From positions 135,417,182-135,481,181 of the forward strand of contig CM043967.1 in NCBI GenBank assembly GCA_014529385.2: a stretch of DNA of 64,000 nt, written 5' to 3'. Positions within the stretch are counted from its first letter, which is position 1. Each line of letters begins with the position of its first letter. The DNA comes from Adiantum capillus-veneris. Its lineage: Eukaryota > Streptophyta > Polypodiopsida > Polypodiales > Pteridaceae. A program made the translations under genes and the position numbers. Shown piece by piece: positions 9,627 through 20,342 of this stretch. The notes under the pieces were generated by a model. The model made no database searches. It was given only the letters and a program-made list of their open reading frames with translations, and was not told the origin of the DNA.

Positions 9627-9749
9627 CATGGTTGTTACTATTACACACATCGAAGGGAAAGCAACCCATTAATAATTGGTCTAAGGTGCATGGTTGCTAC
9701 TATTGCACACATAAAAAGAAAAGCAAGTCATTGTTCTAATTCTAAGGTG
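9627..9749. repeat. 62-bp imperfect tandem duplication
   Basis: CATGGTTG(T/C)TACTATT(A/G)CACACAT... occurs at 9627 and again at 9689, each unit ending in CTAAGGTG. Non-coding. Confidence 0.8.
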
Positions 9750-9826
9750 TCACAAATTTTCATGAAGACTAGGACAACACCATCGCCTTAGGTGATGGCA
9801 CTGCGGTGCTATGTGGATTTTCTTAG

Positions 9827-9828
<2 letters not shown>

Positions 9829-9867
<39 letters not shown>
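9829..9867. repeat. (AT)n microsatellite
   Basis: Uninterrupted (AT)n of about 38 bases. Confidence 0.95.
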
Positions 9868-9870
<3 letters not shown>

Positions 9871-10026
9871 ACGTCGCCTTTGGAAGTGGGAGTGTTACCA
9901 TTCACCGAGTGAGGTTTGCCGAGCGAGTCAAAAAATTGAGCAAGACCCTTAAGACCAACTATAACTATAACTTCCTATTCTATGCAAGTGATCACACTAT
10001 AGCCTTGCTACATCTTTTTTTTTTTC

Positions 10027-10910
10027 TTGCAGAACTCACAATTGTGAGTGGATAGTATTAAGAACATCAACAATATACAACAATCTCGAGCTCAGACCGA
10101 GCCTCGAGGGTCACAGGATTGCAAGTTGTCTGCTTGGTAGAAAAACCACTACCACTCCTAGGCTCTCCCTATTACAAGATGTTATGTATTGTTCTAGACC
10201 AGTCCTCTGAGGCTTGTTTGCCTCCCATCATGTGAATCGTCACTCTGCTCTCTTGTATGATTTCACAAAAGCTTGCCAACCACAGCCATATCCCCCTCAA
10301 ACACGCGGCAGTTCCTTGCTTGCCAAATATGGTGCAAGAAGTAGTACCTAATTATTTGAGTGCAGACAAAGAAGAGCAGGACTTCCCAAGGTATTACTAC
10401 CAAAAAACAGATCATTCTTGAAGAACTTAATTTGCCATGTCCTTTGAATCCACTTGCATATTTTCCCAACCATGCCCCTGATTGCCTAGCATCCCATGAA
10501 AAGGTGTAAAGGTACAAGAAAGAGGCATCGGGTCCGATTGCTTAGGGTGCAAAATAGCTAGTGAAGCCCTGCTACATCTTTCCCTCAACTTGCAATAGAG
10601 GGGCTCTATAGACTCTCAAGCAAAGGTGTTAACTACTGGCAAACTGATGCATGCTTTTTGCTAGGGAGTGCTTCAACAACCCTCCACATTTGCAAAAGGC
10701 TCTTTTGATGGGTTGCAGGCGGTAGCTTTCAAAGCATCATGCAAGCTGACTTGTTGCTACCAATCCGTAGAAAAATGTCTCTTTAGTACTAATGGGCAGA
10801 TGGGCGAAGGCTTTACCAATAACAACAAGGTCCCATTTTTTTAAAATGTTGAACTACGTGGATCGGTGGCCATACCTTTAATCAAACTACTGCTGGGTCC
10901 TTTTCATTGA
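10027..10910 (-). mobile_element. Poly(A) L1-type LINE 3' end, copy B
   Basis: Minus-strand LINE remnant. The 3' end (GTTCTGCAAG followed by poly(A); poly(T) at 10015-10025) matches copy A at 5950. It includes the perfect palindrome CTCACAATTGTGAG (10035-10048). Decayed ORF2 C-terminal sequence is readable from 10263 to about 10870, including a segment resembling HIWQARNCRVFEG. The 5' limit is unclear. Confidence 0.6.
10263..10517 (-). pseudogene. LINE ORF2 C-terminal fragment
   Basis: The 84-residue frame contains YYFLHHIWQARNCRVFEG, a tryptophan-containing motif seen after the zinc-binding region of plant LINE ORF2 proteins. Its nucleotide context (ATTCTTGAAGAA, TTTCC) is shared with copy A. 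No RT motifs remain. Too short and degraded to act. Confidence 0.5.
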
Positions 10911-11232
10911 TAACCAATCAATTTGCTGTAGATATTCACATCAAATTTAGGAATTTAAAGGAAAAAGATATACTCACAAGGCCATCATCAAGTTTGCAAA
11001 GTCCCCCCCCTTGCTATCATCGTCTCAACATAGATCTCTGCCCTTCTTGTTCCCTCGTTCTACATTCCTACCTCTACCATAGCGTGCTTCCCTCGGTCCT
11101 ATATGTGGCATGCCTTGCAGGTCACGCACGAGAGGGTAGGGCAATGGCCATCTCATGATGGCATTGTGAAAGATCAAGCACAACTGCCATAGTCAATCAA
11201 GCAGGCACATACCAATGACCAATAAGCTGCAG

Positions 11233-11234
<2 letters not shown>

Positions 11235-11286
<52 letters not shown>
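11235..11286. repeat. (CT)n microsatellite
   Basis: Perfect (CT)n of about 52 bases. The stretch 10911-11234 has no gene. Confidence 0.95.
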
Positions 11287-11288
<2 letters not shown>

Positions 11289-11611
11289 CCTTGTCATCAC
11301 AAATGAAATCTCCCTCCCTGTGTGTGTGTGCGTGCATGTGTGTCTCCTCCATGTGCCATCCTCTAGCTGCGAGCATCTTCATACATTCTTACTAATGGAA
11401 GTATCTGAAAAATGTTTGTACCCCCTTGCCTTGCCCATCTCTACCCTATTCTTAGCCTGCACTATCAAGCGATGTCACTCCTCACCATTACCAGAAGAAC
11501 GAATTGTCTCCTACCCACCCTTTCACCTAATCACCATCACCCGTAGGAAGATCTACTCTAGCACAATACTTTGTCATCATCATCTCCATAGCCACTGCAT
11601 CCACAACTGTG

Positions 11612-11738
<127 letters not shown>

Positions 11739-12183
11739 ATGCGCTTCCATGAGCTGATAGCGGGTTTGGGTCACGATACACTTTATATGCTTGCATGGAA
11801 ATTGCTACAAACGGTTCCCATCAAGTCGAATGATCAAGCCCATAATGTAACAATGGCCATGCAAGCAATGGAGTTCATCTTCTCATACTGATTGAGACCA
11901 CGAGACCATCCCATTTGCGCTAGCTGTTTGAACTTTGAACGCAATGGTGATAAACAAAAAAAAAAGGAACGTGATCTGCTAAGACTACATGCCATTATAG
12001 CAGTCTGATATTGAACTAGGGCCAGCTGATCATGCACACAAGCACCAGAGAGAAGGCTGGCATGGTTTGAACTTTGCACCACAAAAGTAGCAAAACACAC
12101 ATGCTCGATATAATATTTTTAAAAAATATCGGCTGTCCTCCATAGCCGTGCTACATCCTCCTGGAACCGCACGATCAGCTGGC

Positions 12184-12305
12184 TTCTTCCTGCCTACCTG
12201 CTCCCACGCAACCTCCTTCCTAGGTGCCACTGGATGCTACCTGGATTCTTCCTGCCTATCGGCTCCCATGCAGCCTCCTCCCAGGTGCCCCCGATGTCTG
12301 CTTCA
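12184..12305. repeat. 62-bp imperfect tandem duplication, Pro/Leu-rich
   Basis: TTCTTCCTGCCTA(C/T)C starts at 12184 and 12246, with GCTCCCA(C/T)GCA and AGGTGCC shared. A smaller repeat (CTTCATTGT(A/G)TGCTC) follows near 12301 and 12331. 12340-12870 holds no gene that I can support. Confidence 0.7.
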
Positions 12306-12875
12306 TTGTATGCTCCTGACACCTCCTTCATTGTGTGCTCGTCCACCACCAGCTGCTTACACAACGTCATTAGTAAGCCTTAATATTCTCTATTGCTCCC
12401 CATTCTCATCCGCTTTGTACCAAATCTGCACTACCCAGTTTACTGCAAAATGTGGGATCTAAGAATGCCCCAAATCAATCCAGAGCTGTGACGTCCATGG
12501 CTCCATCTATGGCTCGACCCCTTGCCCATTCCGGAGGGTCATTGGACACAACCAAACGCGAGGGTGTTATCATGCTTGAGAGGAGTTGAGCCGAAGAATT
12601 GGGGCCTCCATGCCTACTAGCTGAATCCAAATGTCGCCAATCCTCTACCGTCAAATTCCCTATGCAAATATTGTGGATGTCCTTCAGGTCCTCAAATTCC
12701 TTGCAGATGCCATCCCTCAAATCTTCATTTGGAAAGATTCAATGGAGTTTATAAAAAATTGATTAGCTACAAAGTAGTGCTTGAATATATGTAGATGGAA
12801 AAATATTTTCTCGACCAGACGGTACCGTTTCTCAAAGTTTTGGTTTACCTGGATGAAGTTTTAAGTTTTGATTGT

Positions 12876-12996
<121 letters not shown>

Positions 12997-13012
12997 TTAT
13001 TATCGTCCTCGG

Positions 13013-13028
13013 AGGTCAAATATGACCT
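13013..13028 (-). other. Conserved LINE 3' hairpin
   Basis: Same AGGTCATATTTGACCT stem-loop as at 3173, here about 20 nt upstream of the (TATC)n tail. Confidence 0.55.
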
Positions 13029-13080
13029 ATGGGACCAAAGTTACATGTGATGTAGTATGTGTATGGCTGATGAGTGACTC

Positions 13081-16000
13081 TCAATGCTCCAAAATTGTAG
13101 TGATGAGAGTCGCAATGGAGAGCCCACACTTTGGCTGGGAGAGGAAAGTGTGTAGGTCTAAGTTATGGCTGAAAATGTGAGAGAAGCAAATTCGGATGTG
13201 ATCAAAAGCTGAGCACTCTAGTAGTGTGTGGTACTCAGACTCTCGAACTTGTAGTGAGCATAATGTGCACAATCGATTTGACTCTTCTCCATTGCCCCAA
13301 CGCCCTATCTTGCATCGAAGGAAATGGGAGCTAAGCCGAATTGCTGCGATAGTGCGTATCGCGGACAAGGGAATAGGCTCAAGCATGTAAGTGTGAGTAC
13401 GGTTTCCTCTCTCAGCGAAGAACATGGTTTTGTAGTTGGGGGCAATATAGGTGGTGTAATGTATGAAGCGTGACCCACCGGATTTCTCCCAAGCCGTAAT
13501 ACATTGGCGTTGTAGAAAAGCTTCATTCACTTGAGAGTCAATTGAAGCATCATGTAGCAAGTGTAATGCATCCCATCTCCCAAACCACTTCTTTATGTCT
13601 TGCATCCATCCCGTGCTCAAGATCTTGCTTTTATGCGTCTTTTGAACTTTTTTGCTTGCTTCCCATGCAATTGTAGGAAGTCGATGTGAGGGGTTTTGAC
13701 GCATCTTTATCATGTACTCCACAACCCTTTCCATGCCCATAACCTCAATTGGAAGGAGATCCCGACTCAAGAAGTAGGAGCATATATGGTGTTTGTGTCT
13801 TAACTTGGAGAAAGTTTGTAAGAAAACGCTTTTGGACATTCTCAAACTCTTTCCAAGTAGACTTTGAGATGTTCCCGCCCCACACTTCAACTCCATAAAG
13901 AAGAACCGGTGTCACCAGTGCATCAAAAAGATACTTCTTGAGAACCCAACACTTGATGTTTCCCGCATTACACATGTTCTCAAATGCATAATATGCTCTC
14001 TTTCCCGCTTCCAAACGACGCATAGCACATTCATGCCACTTGTGATTGGATGGAACCTCAAGGCCAAGGTACTTAAAGCTCTCAACAACTTCAAGTGTCT
14101 CGTTGTTGTACACAATGCATGGCTTCTCCTTATGGTTGGTTTTCACAAGCATAACCTTTGTTTTAGATTCATTTACAATCAGCCCACTATGCAAGCAAAA
14201 GTTCTCAAGGACAACCATAAGCTTTCGTGCATCTTCTAAAGTGTGTGCTAGAAGCACTACATCATCCGCATACAACAAAAGCATGATTATCGCATTGCAA
14301 ATAGTGACCTCTTCAATGCCTTCTTCTTGTATAAAGTCAAGTACCATTTGTTCCAATTGATCGATGCATAGACCAAAGAGAGTTGGTGACAATGCACATC
14401 CTTGTTTAACCCCAATAGTGCTTACAATTTTTTTTGAAATTTCTCTTCCCATGCGCAATTGACAAATCACCTTCTCATAGATTCGAGAAACTGCAAGCAT
14501 AAACTCACTTGGCACTTGGAGTTCTTCCATCCTTCTCCACAAATTGTTACGTGGAATCATATCAAAAGCTTTCTTAAAGTCCACAAAACAACAATACAAT
14601 CGCTTGCCTTTCAACCGACTTTCCTCCATGAGAACACGAAGAGTGACAAGATGATCAATGGTGCTATGGCATCGACGAAAACCCGCTTGTCCCTTTGCAC
14701 GCTTGTCATTCTCTTCAGCCCAATCACTCAATTTCATCTCCATTATGCACCCAAACAACTTTGCCATAAGAGACCCAATCATTATAGTCCGGTAGTTGCT
14801 TACATTCTTTACATCCCCTCCTTTATGCAAAGGCTTAACCCAATTAGTACTCCAATCATAAGGCATACCATGTTGAAGTGCAAGGTTGAACATATCACAC
14901 ATCCACTCATGGGTAAAATCTCCCGTCCATTTGATCATCTCCGGCTTGATACCTTGAAGATCTCCCGCATTGCGAGTGGCCAACTTTTCAAGCCCATCGC
15001 ATACATCCTCAATAGTAAAAAAAGATGGCATACATGGGAGTGAACCATAAAATGGCATTTTTTCAGTATTTGCTTGCTCATATAATTGCCTACAATGTGT
15101 GTACATATCCACTAGACTCAAGTTACCAAAATTCTCAACCTGCTTGCTTTTCAAGTTTCTCCAAAATCTTCCACATGCATGTGCCTTTTCTTGGACTTGA
15201 AATTCTTGTTGCTTTACTTCCCATCTTCTTCTCTTCTTTTGAATCAATGCCTTGTATGTATGCAAATGACTTTGATAGTTTCTTTGTCCATAGTTGCATC
15301 AAGCTTTATCAAGGACTTTCGAGCATCTTGACATTCTTTATCAAACCACCTTTTGCGTGATCTATCTTTGTTGATACCATGAAGATGCTTTATGGCAAAG
15401 CATTCTTCCGCACAAGAACAAATAGCTTTCTTGAAAGCTTCCCATTTAGTTTCCAATGGTGCATCACATTGAAGCTTTGTCATCCATAATTTTTGCTCAA
15501 CCACTTCAATGTACATTGGTGCCCGTTTGAAATCCATACATAGTGATAACTTCTCTTTCCTTTGGCTGAGATTATCATGCTTAGTTGCTTCTCCACATGA
15601 AAGGTCAATACATAAGGTGCAATGGTCGGATTCCGGGGTCCATTGACCAAACATAAAACTCTTTATGCGATACATGATGGCTTCAGAGAGTAGCATATAG
15701 TCAATCACACTATCCCCATTATGTCTCCTACATGTAAATCCATTGGTTCCACTCCACAAAGATACACCATTGGCAATGAGCATACCCGTGCTATTACACA
15801 TGTGTAAAAGTAACTTTCCATAGTGATCCGGCTCTTTCTTATCCATTGAAGTACGATCATACAAGTGAACTTTCTCCAACTCCCTTGAAATGTATGGCAT
15901 ATCAAATTGTTGAGTATCATGTTGCAATGTTTTTGTGCGAGCATTCATATCCCCAAATACAATAACATCACCTTCACCTTTGAAATAAGCAATGTCCTCT

Positions 16001-16419
16001 TCCAAATCAGAAAATGATTGATCTCTATCCATGCAAGCATAAAAGGGAGAATCATGATGAGGAATGTAGCAACCGGCTATAAAAATGGGTGCTCTTTTTG
16101 GTGTCATAATTTTCAGCCATACATAACGTTTGTACTTGTCATCTTTCACAATTGATACAAAATCTTCCAATCCTTTCTCAACCATACATGCTAACCCTCC
16201 TTGTCCTCTTCGTTGCTTGAGATTCTTTGACCACATCAATGAATGTACATTGTAATCCTCCAAGCCGTTAATCCTTTGTGTATCATGCTCCCAAGTTTCA
16301 ACAAGAAGTACAACATCGGCTTTGCTTGTTAGTTCATCAATGCCAACCCTCGCATTCCATGGGTATCCATTACAATTCCAAAAGCATATTTTCAATTGTA
16401 ACTCGGTCTCATAGGTCAC
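13081..16419 (-). pseudogene. LINE ORF2: endonuclease, reverse transcriptase, zinc motif
   Basis: In an active element this protein nicks DNA and reverse-transcribes the LINE RNA. The first frame (16419 to 15244) is an APE-type endonuclease with N15 in FWNCNG, E41 in LLVETWE, Y118, GDMNAR at 156-161 and SDH at 264-266, all catalytic positions intact. A 1-nt loss near 15290 shifts to the RT frame (15265 to 13745) with KAFDMIPR, GVKQGCALSPTLFGLCID and YADD at 14261-14272. A 1-nt gain near 13758 shifts to the last frame (13896 to 13081), which has C-x2-C-x9-H-x4-C. The two indels were placed by comparison with copies 1 and 6. The start ATG lies 6 nt after the ORF1 stop. About 1110 codons in all. 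Confidence 0.92.
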
Positions 16420-16425
16420 ACATCC

Positions 16426-17376
16426 CTATTTTCTTGAGAGACTTGCCTCCTCCTCGGGCACATTTTCTTCATGAGAGATCTCCTTGTTTTTATTATTCTT
16501 TTCCTCATATGCCTTGCGACGCATATTTTGTTGCTTAATAGTGCGGTCTTCACATACAAAACATTTTGTATCCCTCAAACAGATCCAACCATTATCAAGG
16601 ATAATCTTTCGCTTGGTCTCATCCGGCATGGTGCATACAATTGGCCGTTCTCCCGAGTGAGGAGCTCCTTGCTTCCCCACTCTATGTGCTCCATAGACCA
16701 TAACTCCGGACATGCCAAAGTGGGTTTTGAAGAAATCTTCAATAACAATGGCAAGAGAAGGAGGTGTCTCTAACTTCTCTTCGGGAATTCCACGAATAAC
16801 AATGTTCTTGGAACGTCGCTCCCGTTCCTTCAACTCCTCCACATCCACATTCTCAACATTCTTTGTTTGAACCATAGCTTGCATGAGTGAGGAATTAGAA
16901 ACCACATTGCTACCACATACATCAGCCCAAGACTTGTTTGTGCATACATTTTTCATGTCGCATACATCCCGGCTCATAGTGTCAAATTTCTCCTCTTTCA
17001 ATACATGGTCATGCTCTACTTTGCTCATCCGCTCCTTCAAAGCATTCAAGTCCACAAGAGAGCATTTACATTCCTTGACTTCCTCTTCAAGTTGCATCAA
17101 ACGTGTTGTTTGCATCTCAAGTGTCCTCTTGAGATTCTCATTCTCAACCACAAGTACCCTTAGTGTGCCATTCTCCATTGCAAGTGCTCGTAAGTCTTCG
17201 CCTTGTTTGTTTACGGTCTCTTGCAATGATACCAAGTACGCCATGATCATGGTTTCCGATGTCGTTGGTTGGGTGGTTGTGTTGCTATCTCCACACTTAG
17301 GAGATTTTGGATCATTTTCCACAATGGTTGTGGACCTTGTTGAAGAAGAAGAACCCTTGCGAGTGCCGGAAGACAT
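16426..17376 (-). CDS. LINE ORF1 RNA-binding protein
   Basis: An intact 316-residue ORF1. A Ser/Thr-rich N-terminus (to about residue 42) is followed by a long heptad-patterned coiled coil (about 45-150). An RRM-like core then begins near residue 188 with RSKNIVIRGIPE, the signature of L1/Tx1-type ORF1 proteins, and a basic C-terminal region (HRVGKQG, then KCFVCEDRTIKQQNMRRK) follows. In LINEs this protein trimerises and coats the RNA. ATG at 17374-17376 lies about 85 bases from the 5' end of the element; the TAG is 6 bases before the ORF2 ATG. No frameshift or stop, unlike ORF2. Confidence 0.88.
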   Translation of the reverse strand: MSSGTRKGSSSSTRSTTIVENDPKSPKCGDSNTTTQPTTSETMIMAYLVSLQETVNKQGEDLRALAMENGTLRVLVVENENLKRTLEMQTTRLMQLEEEVKECKCSLVDLNALKERMSKVEHDHVLKEEKFDTMSRDVCDMKNVCTNKSWADVCGSNVVSNSSLMQAMVQTKNVENVDVEELKERERRSKNIVIRGIPEEKLETPPSLAIVIEDFFKTHFGMSGVMVYGAHRVGKQGAPHSGERPIVCTMPDETKRKIILDNGWICLRDTKCFVCEDRTIKQQNMRRKAYEEKNNKNKEISHEENVPEEEASLSRK

Positions 17377-17459
17377 TGTATGTAAAATAGGAGATGAGAA
17401 TCAATTTTGTTGAACCTGTTCACTTCGGAAATGCTGCTACAGAAACGCCTTCCATAACT

Positions 17460-17460
<1 letters not shown>

Positions 17461-17531
<71 letters not shown>

Positions 17532-17590
17532 TGGATGGACTTTTAAGTTTTTATTGTTGAGAGAGAGAGAGAGAGAGAGAAGAAGAAGAA
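17461..17590. repeat. (GA)n microsatellites at the LINE 5' end
   Basis: (GA)n 17461-17529 abuts the 5' end of LINE copy 2, so the element is preceded by (CT)n in its own orientation. A second (GA)n with GAA units covers about 17560-17595. Confidence 0.95.
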
Positions 17591-17625
17591 GAAAAAGAGA
17601 GTTCTAACATCAGAGCGAGTCTACT

Positions 17626-17970
17626 TCTGATAGATAAATTTTATTATCATCCTCGGAGGTCAAATATGACCTATGGGACCAAAGTTACATGTGATGTAGT
17701 ATGTGTATGGCTGATGAGTGACTCTAGATGCTCCAAAATTGTGGTGATGAGAGTCGCAATGGAGAGCCCACACTGTGGTTAGGAGAGGAAAGTGTGTAGG
17801 TCTAAGTCATTGCTGCAAATGTGAGAGAAGCAAGTTTGGATGTGACCAAAAGCTGAGCACTCTAGTAGTGTGTGGTACTCAGACTCTCGAACTTGCAATG
17901 AGCATAATTTGTGCACAATTGATTTGACTCTTCTCCATTGCCCCAACATCCTGTCTCGCATCGAAAGGAA
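17626..17970 (-). mobile_element. LINE 3' fragment (copy 3)
   Basis: Matches the last ~350 bases of copy 2, including the zinc motif frame (HTLLECSAF) and the 3' hairpin at 17657-17672. Tail is only TTTATCTATC. 5'-truncated exactly at the (GT)n edge of the microsatellite 17971-18043. Confidence 0.88.

Positions 17971-18043
<73 letters not shown>
17971..18043 (-). repeat. (TC)n(AC)n tail of LINE copy 4
   Basis: On the minus strand (TC)n then (AC)n directly follow the 3' end of copy 4 (TGATAAAAAATATC), and copy 3 starts at once after the (AC)n. Confidence 0.9.
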
Positions 18044-18045
<2 letters not shown>

Positions 18046-18770
18046 TTTTTTATCATCCTCGGAGGTCAAATATGACCTATGGCACCAAAGTTACATGTGA
18101 TGTAGTATGTGTATGGCTGATGAGTGACTGTGGATGCTCCAAAATTCTGGTGATGAGAGTCGCAGTGGAGAGCCCACACTTTGGCTGGGAGAGGAAAGTA
18201 TGTAGGTCTAAGTTATGGCTGAAAATGTGAGAGAAGCAAGTTCGGATGTGACCAAAAGTTGAGCACTCTAGTAGTGTATGGTACTCAGACTCTTGAACTT
18301 GCAGTGAGCATGATGTGCACAGTCGATTTGACTCTTCTCCATTGCCCCAGCGCCCTATCTCGCATCAAAGGAAATGGGAGCTAAGCCGAATGGCTGCGAT
18401 AGTGCGTATCACCGACAAGGGGATAGGCTCAAGCATGTAAGTGTGAGTACGGTTTCCTCTCTCAGCGAAGAACATGGTTTTGTAGTTGGGGGCAATATGG
18501 GTGGTGTAATGTATGAAGTGTGACCCACCGGATTTCTCCCAAGCCGTAATACATTAGCGTTGTAGAAAAGCTTCATTCACTTGGGAGTCAATTGAAGCAT
18601 CATGTAGAAAGTGTAATGCATCCCATCTCTCAAACCACTTCTTTATGTCTTGCATCCATCCCGTGCTCAAGATCTTGCTTTTATGCGTCTTTTGAACTTT
18701 TTTACTTTCCCTTGCAATTGTAGGAAGTCTATGTGAGGGGTTTTGACGCATCATTATCATGTACTCCACT
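18044..18770 (-). mobile_element. LINE 3' fragment (copy 4)
   Basis: Matches the last ~725 bases of copy 2 (ORF2 C-terminus plus 3' UTR), with hairpin at 18063-18078. The frame 18554-18769 (VEYMI..., WMQDIKKWFERWDALHFLHD) corresponds to the region upstream of the zinc motif; later codons contain stops. 5' break at about 18770, next to the LTR-like sequence. Confidence 0.88.
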
Positions 18771-18798
18771 TCTCGCCACTTATCGGCACACAGCCTTT

Positions 18799-19060
18799 AG
18801 TGGGAGAATGTTAGGTAAAGGCGGTGTGCCTCACCGTGCTTTGCCCTCCGTCGGTCAGTGTCCGATTGCCCACATTTATCTCCTTATTCATTATACATAC
18901 AAAGAATAAGGAGCTCTCACTCACATTCTCACATGGTGCTCACACATTGAGATTTGGGAGCTCCACCCACATCCTGTGTCGTTCTCTCTCTTTCTCTCTC
19001 CTCTTCGCACTCTCTGCGGTGGACGGGCACCACATCCGCGCACTCACAGCAGTATGGGAA
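18799..19060 (+). mobile_element. Putative polypurine tract and LTR fragment
   Basis: AGTGGGAGAA (18799-18808) followed by TGTTAGGTAAAGGCGG resembles a polypurine tract plus LTR start. The following 250 bases are non-coding with a CT-rich end. No partner LTR in the window and no clear CA end, so the boundary at 19060 is approximate. Not the same LTR as 35238. Confidence 0.35.
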
Positions 19061-19074
19061 TCCTGGGGACAGCC

Positions 19075-19834
19075 AGACATTAGACAAACTCGAATGAAAT
19101 TGCAATTGGCTGACGGACACATTGAGAGACCATTAGGGTTGCTTGAAAAAATGATCGTCAATTCTTGTGGAATTGAATATCAACACACTTTTGCCATAGT
19201 AGACTTTGCAAAAAAACTCAATTATGAAATCATATTGGGAATACCTTTCATGCGACATGTACAACTTATTCAAGATTGGGGAAACAACTATCTGTATTTG
19301 AAGCAAGTGGGATCTATAACAAGAGTTAATCTAAAAGATCACACTTATAGAGATGTCTTGAAAACACCCATCCAAGAGTTTGATTCAGTCTCTTTGGCTG
19401 AAACTAACCTCCTAACCTGGTTAAACAAAGACACTCCTATTTGGATGTGTGGAGCTTCAAAAAACGAAAGCTTTAGACGAGAAGAATGTATTCTAGAAAG
19501 GGACTGCACTAATGAAGCCTACGTACCCGAACCCTTTCCAGAGCATTTATTTGAGCCATTTGAGTGGACTCAAATTTTAGCAACAATGGATGTATGTGTG
19601 AATACGTCTATGCCGACTCAATTTTGCAATGAGGATGACTACGACATAATTCCCATCCAAATGATTTCAATCCTCAACATTGAAAACGAAGATGAGGAAC
19701 CCAAGGACTTAATGAAAACTCAACAATTCTTTTCAGACCTCTATTACGATGCAACTGATGAGTTAGATGAACACTCAACTACCTCAGAAGATTCGGGGTC
19801 AGAAAAGAGCATACAAGAGCTAAGTTACTCTTAA
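19075..19834 (+). pseudogene. E1 pol start: C-terminal half of retropepsin plus acidic linker
   Basis: The open frame holds LADGHIERPLGLLEKM and YEIILGIPFMRHVQLIQDW: a flap-like region and the I-L-G-x-P-F signature that ends retroviral-type proteases. The D-T/S-G-A active site would lie upstream and is missing, so the domain is truncated at the element break. A long acidic tail (about 19450-19834) follows, ending in TTSEDSGSEKSIQEL. The part of this frame before about 19070 belongs to the upstream LTR-like sequence. Confidence 0.65.
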
Positions 19835-19920
19835 AAGGAGGGGAGGAAAAGTTTTTGGACTTTCCAAACCAGAAATCGAGAAGACAAAAGTGGTATAGAT
19901 GAAAGAGAGACACCAAAATT

Positions 19921-20214
19921 GTGAAAACACGACCTATGACATCAGTCTCTAGTAAAACACAATTCTTGATGCAGATAGATGCTAATGATTGTGTCAAGGA
20001 CAAAATAATTGGCAGATATCCTTCAAACAAAAACTCAAAAATGTCTCAGACATCGAGAAAAACAAGGAAGGGTACTCAAGAAAAATCACAGGATAAGAAA
20101 CCACTCATGACCAGAGTCGAGCGGAAAAAGAAATATCAAGAGTTGAAAAAAGCTCTAAAGGAGATATACACAACCGAAATGGAAACCACGGAAGAGGATG
20201 GTGTAAGGATGTAA
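19921..20214 (+). pseudogene. E1 basic linker segment
   Basis: A 97-residue Lys-rich frame (KKPLMTRVERKKKYQELKKA) between the protease and RT segments. No domain recognised. Lies in a different frame from the RT, so probably separated by indels. Bases 20215-20342 are a short degraded stretch. Confidence 0.35.
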
Positions 20215-20342
20215 TGCATGTTCCATCCCATTACAAAAAGTATACTCTCCAAGATCCGAAAATCATAGTTGAACAACCTGTTAGGGAATTATGAAAAAAG
20301 AGCGAGTCTTACGAAGGGCCTGAAAATGCTAAAAGGATAGAC

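Larger units (their letters stand above)
12997..17460 (-). mobile_element. Near-complete LINE (copy 2)
   Basis: About 4.46 kb element with ORF1, ORF2 (endonuclease, RT, zinc motif) and a 3' hairpin, bounded at both ends by (CT)n-type simple repeats in the sense orientation (17461-17529 upstream, 12878-12996 downstream). The 5' UTR is only about 85 bases. It is the least damaged copy in the window and the best reference for copies 1 and 3-6. ORF organisation (coiled-coil/RRM-like ORF1, apurinic-type endonuclease ORF2) is that of the L1/Tx1-like LINEs; the exact clade needs a tree. Confidence 0.93.

Noticed and set aside
12475-12720. 81-codon minus-strand frame
   Set aside because: No family features and no supporting context.
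18824-19070. First 80 codons of the 336-codon frame ending at 19834 as a host gene N-terminus
   Set aside because: This part follows a PPT/LTR-like start and is CT-rich; the recognisable protease text begins only after about 19075, so the frame spans an element junction.
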